NCBI GenBank assembly: GCA_947476295.1
Contig: CANJQC010000004.1
Coordinates: 1 to 64,000 of the forward strand
Source of the DNA: Planctomycetaceae bacterium
GTDB lineage: Bacteria > Planctomycetota > Planctomycetia > Planctomycetales > Planctomycetaceae
Length of the DNA stretch: 64,000 bases
Direction: 5' to 3'
Part shown: positions 62,832-64,000 of the stretch, piece after piece
How positions within the stretch are numbered: position 1 is the first letter of the stretch
How the letters are laid out: each line of letters starts with the position of its first letter
Made by a program: the position numbers and the translations under genes
Notes under the pieces: model-generated
What the model was told of the DNA's origin: nothing
Database searches by the model: none
Seen by the model: only the letters and a program-made list of their open reading frames with translations

Positions 62832-64000
62832 TCAGTGGTTGAACAGAAACTCACGGCTGCTGAGGATACTCCACACCAGATCTTCAAGCACGACTCGCCT
62901 TTCTTCCACTGTGGTTGAAGCCAGAAGAGGCAGCAGTTCGTCTTTCTCGCCGGTACTCGGCAAGCGAGCAACGCAGGTGAGGAAGATTTCATCCAGCAAC
63001 TCAGGATCAGACTTTGCTTCGGCCAGCCACTTTGCCAATCGATTTTCAACTGCTGCCAGTTTCTGATTGATGGTATCTCCGTTTGAGATGTGCAACACCT
63101 GCACCATACTGGGTTCATCCGACCGTTCGCATTCGCAGGTAATGCGGCGTTGATTCCGCCCAAAGGTCTGCAGGAAGTACGACTGCACCGCAGAATCGTG
63201 AAGTTGGATCGCACGAGTTCCCTTCGGGTAGTCTGTCGTATCTTTGACGTCAGATCCGAGAAAGACAATCTTGTTGAATTCCGTTGGCACATCCGTCACC
63301 TGTGAAACTGCGTCCAGCAGCACTTCCGCCATCAATCGACGCGGAAAGTAACGCGAATACTGTCGGTGGTCACCCGCGTTCTCCGACAGCGTCTCACTGC
63401 TGCGCTGGTACGTTTCGGACTGCAGAATCGTACGCATCATTGCCTTCAGGTCAAACTTCTGCTCCACCAGATAATTTGATGCAGCACTTAGCATTTCTTC
63501 ATTACTGGCCGGGTTTGAAGTCCTCATGTCATCGACTTGTTCCACTAACCCGACACCGAAGAAATTCTTCCAGATCCGATTTGTGATCGAACGCGAGAAC
63601 ATCGCATTTTCAGGAGATGTGAGCCATGCGGCCGCGTGTTCGCGACGGTCGCCGGGAGCATCGAATGGAATCGGCGTGGCATCCAGCGGCGTCGGCATTT
63701 GAGGCTTACCGGTTTTCGGCTGCACCAGTTCTCCGGAACTCACAGTGACCAGAGTTCGCTTTCCATCGCCGCTGCGAGCATCACCGCCCCAGCCTTTTGC
63801 CCGGACTCGGGAGAAAAGATTCGCGAAAGCGTAGTATTGATCGTTCGTCCATTTTTCGAGCGGATGGTTGTGGCACTTGGCACAGCCGATGGACAGACCC
63901 AGAAAAGCCTGGCTAACCGTCTCCGCCATGTCTTCCGGAGACTGATGGATCGCGTAGAAGTTTGTCGCACCGTGTTCGATGTTGGAGCCTCGGGACGCCA
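62832..64000 (-). CDS. DUF1549/DUF1553 protein, C-terminal part
   Basis: Large secreted planctomycete protein; only the last ~389 codons are visible and the start is beyond the right edge. It contains the end of DUF1549 with a haem-like or metal 'GCAKCHNHPLEKW' (CxxCH), then the DUF1553 domain ('MFSRSITNRIWKNFFGVGLVEQVDDMR', in outline; 'RYFPRRLMAEVLLDAVSQVT'; 'DEIFLTCVARLPS'). Such proteins usually pair with DUF1501 proteins and act in the periplasm, perhaps in polysaccharide or sulfate-ester breakdown. The paired gene would lie upstream, outside the window. Confidence 0.93.
   Translation of the reverse strand, partial: ASRGSNIEHGATNFYAIHQSPEDMAETVSQAFLGLSIGCAKCHNHPLEKWTNDQYYAFANLFSRVRAKGWGGDARSGDGKRTLVTVSSGELVQPKTGKPQMPTPLDATPIPFDAPGDRREHAAAWLTSPENAMFSRSITNRIWKNFFGVGLVEQVDDMRTSNPASNEEMLSAASNYLVEQKFDLKAMMRTILQSETYQRSSETLSENAGDHRQYSRYFPRRLMAEVLLDAVSQVTDVPTEFNKIVFLGSDVKDTTDYPKGTRAIQLHDSAVQSYFLQTFGRNQRRITCECERSDEPSMVQVLHISNGDTINQKLAAVENRLAKWLAEAKSDPELLDEIFLTCVARLPSTGEKDELLPLLASTTVEERRVVLEDLVWSILSSREFLFNH

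Noticed and set aside
1-64000. CRISPR array, prophage, integrative element or tRNA attachment site
   Set aside because: No regularly spaced direct repeats, phage structural genes, integrase or tRNA gene were seen.

Overview
The window looks like a planctomycete chromosome, of the Planctomycetaceae/Gimesia/Fuerstiella kind. The sequence-based reasons are a DUF1549/DUF1553 cytochrome-like protein at the right edge, a DUF1501 relic, two Tat-exported Gfo/Idh/MocA oxidoreductases plus a ruined third, an EF-G of the AHIDSGKT type, a tandem trypsin/PDZ protein, a secreted LamG/propeller protein, a type III polyketide synthase operon of the planctomycete layout, and scattered 'transposase' and REP-like palindrome debris. 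There is no prophage, CRISPR array, rRNA or recognisable tRNA, and no sign of a plasmid.

Layout. 0-7.3 kb is an eroded region: the tail of a heavy-metal RND pump, remnants of two insertion sequences (IS21 istB, ISAs1), a cyclase, a secreted beta-helix protein, and relics of a PQQ propeller protein, a RAYT-like transposase and a DUF1501 protein. 7.3-15.6 kb holds DUF4404, two aldo/keto reductases, a Tes-like radical SAM enzyme, a rhodanese, an ABC-2 type permease and TruD. 16-17.7 kb is again relic-rich. 17.8-26.4 kb is core metabolism and RNA modification: RsmB, MetK, Lnt, a fatty-acid desaturase and an RlmL-like methyltransferase. 26.5-33.9 kb carries a broken membrane protein, a stand-alone HEAGH protein, the tandem protease/pseudoprotease, a CobW GTPase, a Rieske protein and a secreted LamG protein. 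34-40.3 kb has an oxidoreductase, an orphan antitoxin, EF-G and a secreted metallopeptidase. 40.5-44.9 kb is a sugar-nucleotide pair whose second gene fuses a fucokinase-like GHMP kinase to a UDP-sugar pyrophosphorylase. 45-51 kb holds an amidohydrolase, an oxidoreductase, a DUF485/ActP-like symporter pair and a coiled-coil secreted protein. 52.1-55.3 kb is a tight three-gene operon (methyltransferase, FAD oxidoreductase, type III PKS). 55.5-64 kb has a GT39-like protein, a three-gene secreted cluster with a small Cys-rich peptide, a two-domain glycosyltransferase fusion, glutamine synthetase and the DUF1553 protein.

Themes. (1) Much of the accessory sequence is decaying: about a dozen pseudogenes or relics lie between intact housekeeping genes, several with only one to three lesions. 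(2) At least four kinds of palindromic dispersed repeat sit in intergenic gaps, and one abuts a stop codon. (3) The most interesting intact loci are the kinase-pyrophosphorylase fusion with its degenerate GalU-like neighbour, the Tes-like radical SAM protein, the nested pseudoprotease, and the PKS operon. All functional statements are from motif recognition by eye; no database search was run.
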